Positions 5,918 to 7,153 of a DNA stretch of 7,153 bases are shown piece by piece (the first letter of the stretch is position 1; the number at the start of each line of letters is the position of its first letter). Both the position numbers and the translations under genes were made by a program. The notes under the pieces are model-generated. The model made no database searches. It was not told the origin of the DNA and saw only the letters and a list, made by a program, of their open reading frames with translations. Source of the DNA: an uncultured Eggerthellaceae bacterium (GTDB lineage: Bacteria > Actinomycetota > Coriobacteriia > Coriobacteriales > Eggerthellaceae); contig CASTMW010000075.1 in NCBI GenBank assembly GCA_949450265.1, forward strand, positions 1 to 7,153, written 5' to 3'.

Positions 5918-7153
5918 TTGGCGCGGAAAAGATCGACAGGCTCATCGAAGGCGAAGGCGAACGGTTCTCAGAAGCGGCTGTCGCTCGATGAGCGCACACC
6001 CACTGCGGGATTCCTCGACGAATACGCCAAGCGTGACATCGCAGGCGTCGTATTCATCATCGCGGCCATCATCTTCATGCTCATGGCCGCCATGCCTGAC
6101 AACGATGCAGTGGTCACAGGCACGCTCTCTGCGGCAGTGCACTTGGCGCTTGGCGTTGGCTCCTACGTTCTGCCGTTCATCTTGGCCATCATCGGCATCA
6201 CGTTTCTGTACCGGAAGGGCCGGGAGCGCCTTTCGCTGCGAGCAGCGGTGGGCATGGCTGTCCTCTATATCGCCCTTCTTGGGTTCATCGCGCTCTTCAC
6301 GCACATCTCATCGCTCGGCACTGATGATCCCGATCTGCTCTTTCTGCCTGCGCTGGTAGAGCGTTATGGAGGCTATATCGGCGCGGGCATCGCATGGATC
6401 GGCATCGTGGCGCTCGGTCGCATCATCACCGGCGTTATCCTCGTGGGCGTCATGATCATCGGTCTGGTCATCGTGGGCTTCTCCATCTCGCGTTTGTTGG
6501 AGAAAGCGCGTCGCAAAGCGCACGATATCGCGAGCAAGCGCTTCGATGGCACATCGGGGTCGGTGCTGGCACCGCCGCCCGCGCGTATCCGTCGTCGACC
6601 GGATGCGGTCGAGTCCCATGCTGTGGAAGGGGCTGCCGTGAGCGAGGTGGCAACGCCAGCGGTGGACGCTGTGGCACCTGATGCGTTCGTGACCCGCCAG
6701 TTGCCCGCCCAAGGGCAGAAGAAGCGCAAGCTCAAGCCCGATGCGGCGAAGATCCCCGTGGTCGATGCGGCCGATCCTCACATGACTGTATCGATCGATG
6801 ATGTGGTGGTCATGGATGCCCAGCAGACCAAGCCCATGACGCGCAAGCTCGGGCGCAGCGCTCCTGAAGAGGAATCCCGCCCGCGTGCTGCGAAGAGCAG
6901 CAAGGCGAAGGCACGCGCTGCCGAGACTCCGGCCCCCATCCCGCAAGATGGCTTCCAGCTTCCCTCGATGGCGCTGTTGGAGCGGCCCGCACGCTCGAAG
7001 AAGAGCGGCGCGAGCCAAGCAGAGCTCCAGCAGACCGCTCAGCTGCTCCAGCAGACCCTTGAGGATTTCGGCGTGATGGCACAGGTCGTGGGCTGGGTAG
7101 CGGGCCCTACCGTCACGCTCTTCAAGGTCGATCTTCCCTCCGGTGTTCGCGTA
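5918..7153 (+). CDS. ftsK: DNA translocase FtsK/SpoIIIE family, 3'-truncated by window edge
   Basis: FtsK-type translocases sit at the division septum and pump DNA with a hexameric ATPase motor to clear chromosomes before closure. The frame is open from TTG 5918 to the last base, giving 412 residues with no stop. Visible: a basic N-terminus (MARKRSTGSSKAKANG), then membrane segments at about 41-59, 74-97, 109-127 and 150-190 (the last long enough to be one or two helices), matching the FtsK four-helix N-terminal domain. A short Ala/Pro/Lys/Arg-rich cytoplasmic linker covers about 192-340, far shorter than the roughly 600-residue E. coli linker. The start of the motor alpha domain follows from F346 (FQLPSMALLERP, then LLQQTLEDFGVMAQVV and VAGPTVTLFKVDLPSGVRV). 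The Walker A/B RecA-like and gamma DNA-reading domains must lie beyond the window. TTG is chosen because a strong Shine-Dalgarno stands 8 bases upstream and the next gene ends one base before. SpoIIIE versus FtsK cannot be separated here; in an actinobacterium FtsK is the natural name. Confidence 0.93.
   Translation, partial: MARKRSTGSSKAKANGSQKRLSLDERTPTAGFLDEYAKRDIAGVVFIIAAIIFMLMAAMPDNDAVVTGTLSAAVHLALGVGSYVLPFILAIIGITFLYRKGRERLSLRAAVGMAVLYIALLGFIALFTHISSLGTDDPDLLFLPALVERYGGYIGAGIAWIGIVALGRIITGVILVGVMIIGLVIVGFSISRLLEKARRKAHDIASKRFDGTSGSVLAPPPARIRRRPDAVESHAVEGAAVSEVATPAVDAVAPDAFVTRQLPAQGQKKRKLKPDAAKIPVVDAADPHMTVSIDDVVVMDAQQTKPMTRKLGRSAPEEESRPRAAKSSKAKARAAETPAPIPQDGFQLPSMALLERPARSKKSGASQAELQQTAQLLQQTLEDFGVMAQVVGWVAGPTVTLFKVDLPSGVRV
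7024..7057 (+). repeat. 13-base direct repeat with 21-base period in ftsK
   Basis: GCTCCAGCAGACC occurs at 7024-7036 and again at 7045-7057, exactly seven codons apart in frame. It encodes LQQTAQLLQQT in the first helix of the alpha domain. It may be a relic of a small in-frame duplication or chance within a Gln/Leu helix. Confidence 0.6.

Overview
The window reads as a compact, single-strand chromosomal housekeeping locus: pnp (5' end missing) - dapB - dapA - rnj - ftsK (3' end missing), all on the + strand. Codons end mostly in G or C, genes are tightly packed, and the same gene families lie near one another in the same order, more spread out, in Mycobacterium and Streptomyces. RNase J and FtsK look actinobacterial, and the FtsK alpha-domain wording and the compact order suggest a Coriobacteriia/Eggerthellales-type actinobacterium. 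That placement is inference from memory of these families; no search was run. I see no phage, insertion sequence, CRISPR array, tRNA or rRNA.

Layout: 1-2155 holds PNPase from about 17 residues inside its N-terminus to its stop. DapB (2148-2921) overlaps that stop by 8 bases. A 94-base gap (2922-3015) contains a perfect TATAAT box, two mutually exclusive overlapping inverted repeats at the predicted transcription start, and a good Shine-Dalgarno for DapA (3016-3915). A 45-base gap (3916-3960) contains a strong GC hairpin without a good T-run, then a Shine-Dalgarno for RNase J (3961-5916). One base after the RNase J stop, FtsK starts at a TTG whose Shine-Dalgarno lies inside rnj. FtsK runs off the right edge. 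The two gaps are the only non-coding DNA.

Function: PNPase (3'-5' phosphorolysis) and RNase J (5'-3' exo- and endonuclease) are RNA decay and processing enzymes, and they flank two consecutive enzymes of the diaminopimelate/lysine branch. DapA condenses pyruvate with aspartate semialdehyde, and DapB reduces the product. FtsK links division to chromosome segregation. No wholly new system is visible. The observations most worth checking are a perfect 12-bp inverted repeat inside dapB, the dapA leader with its competing inverted repeats, partial complementarity between those two sites, and the long basic N-terminal extension of RNase J.
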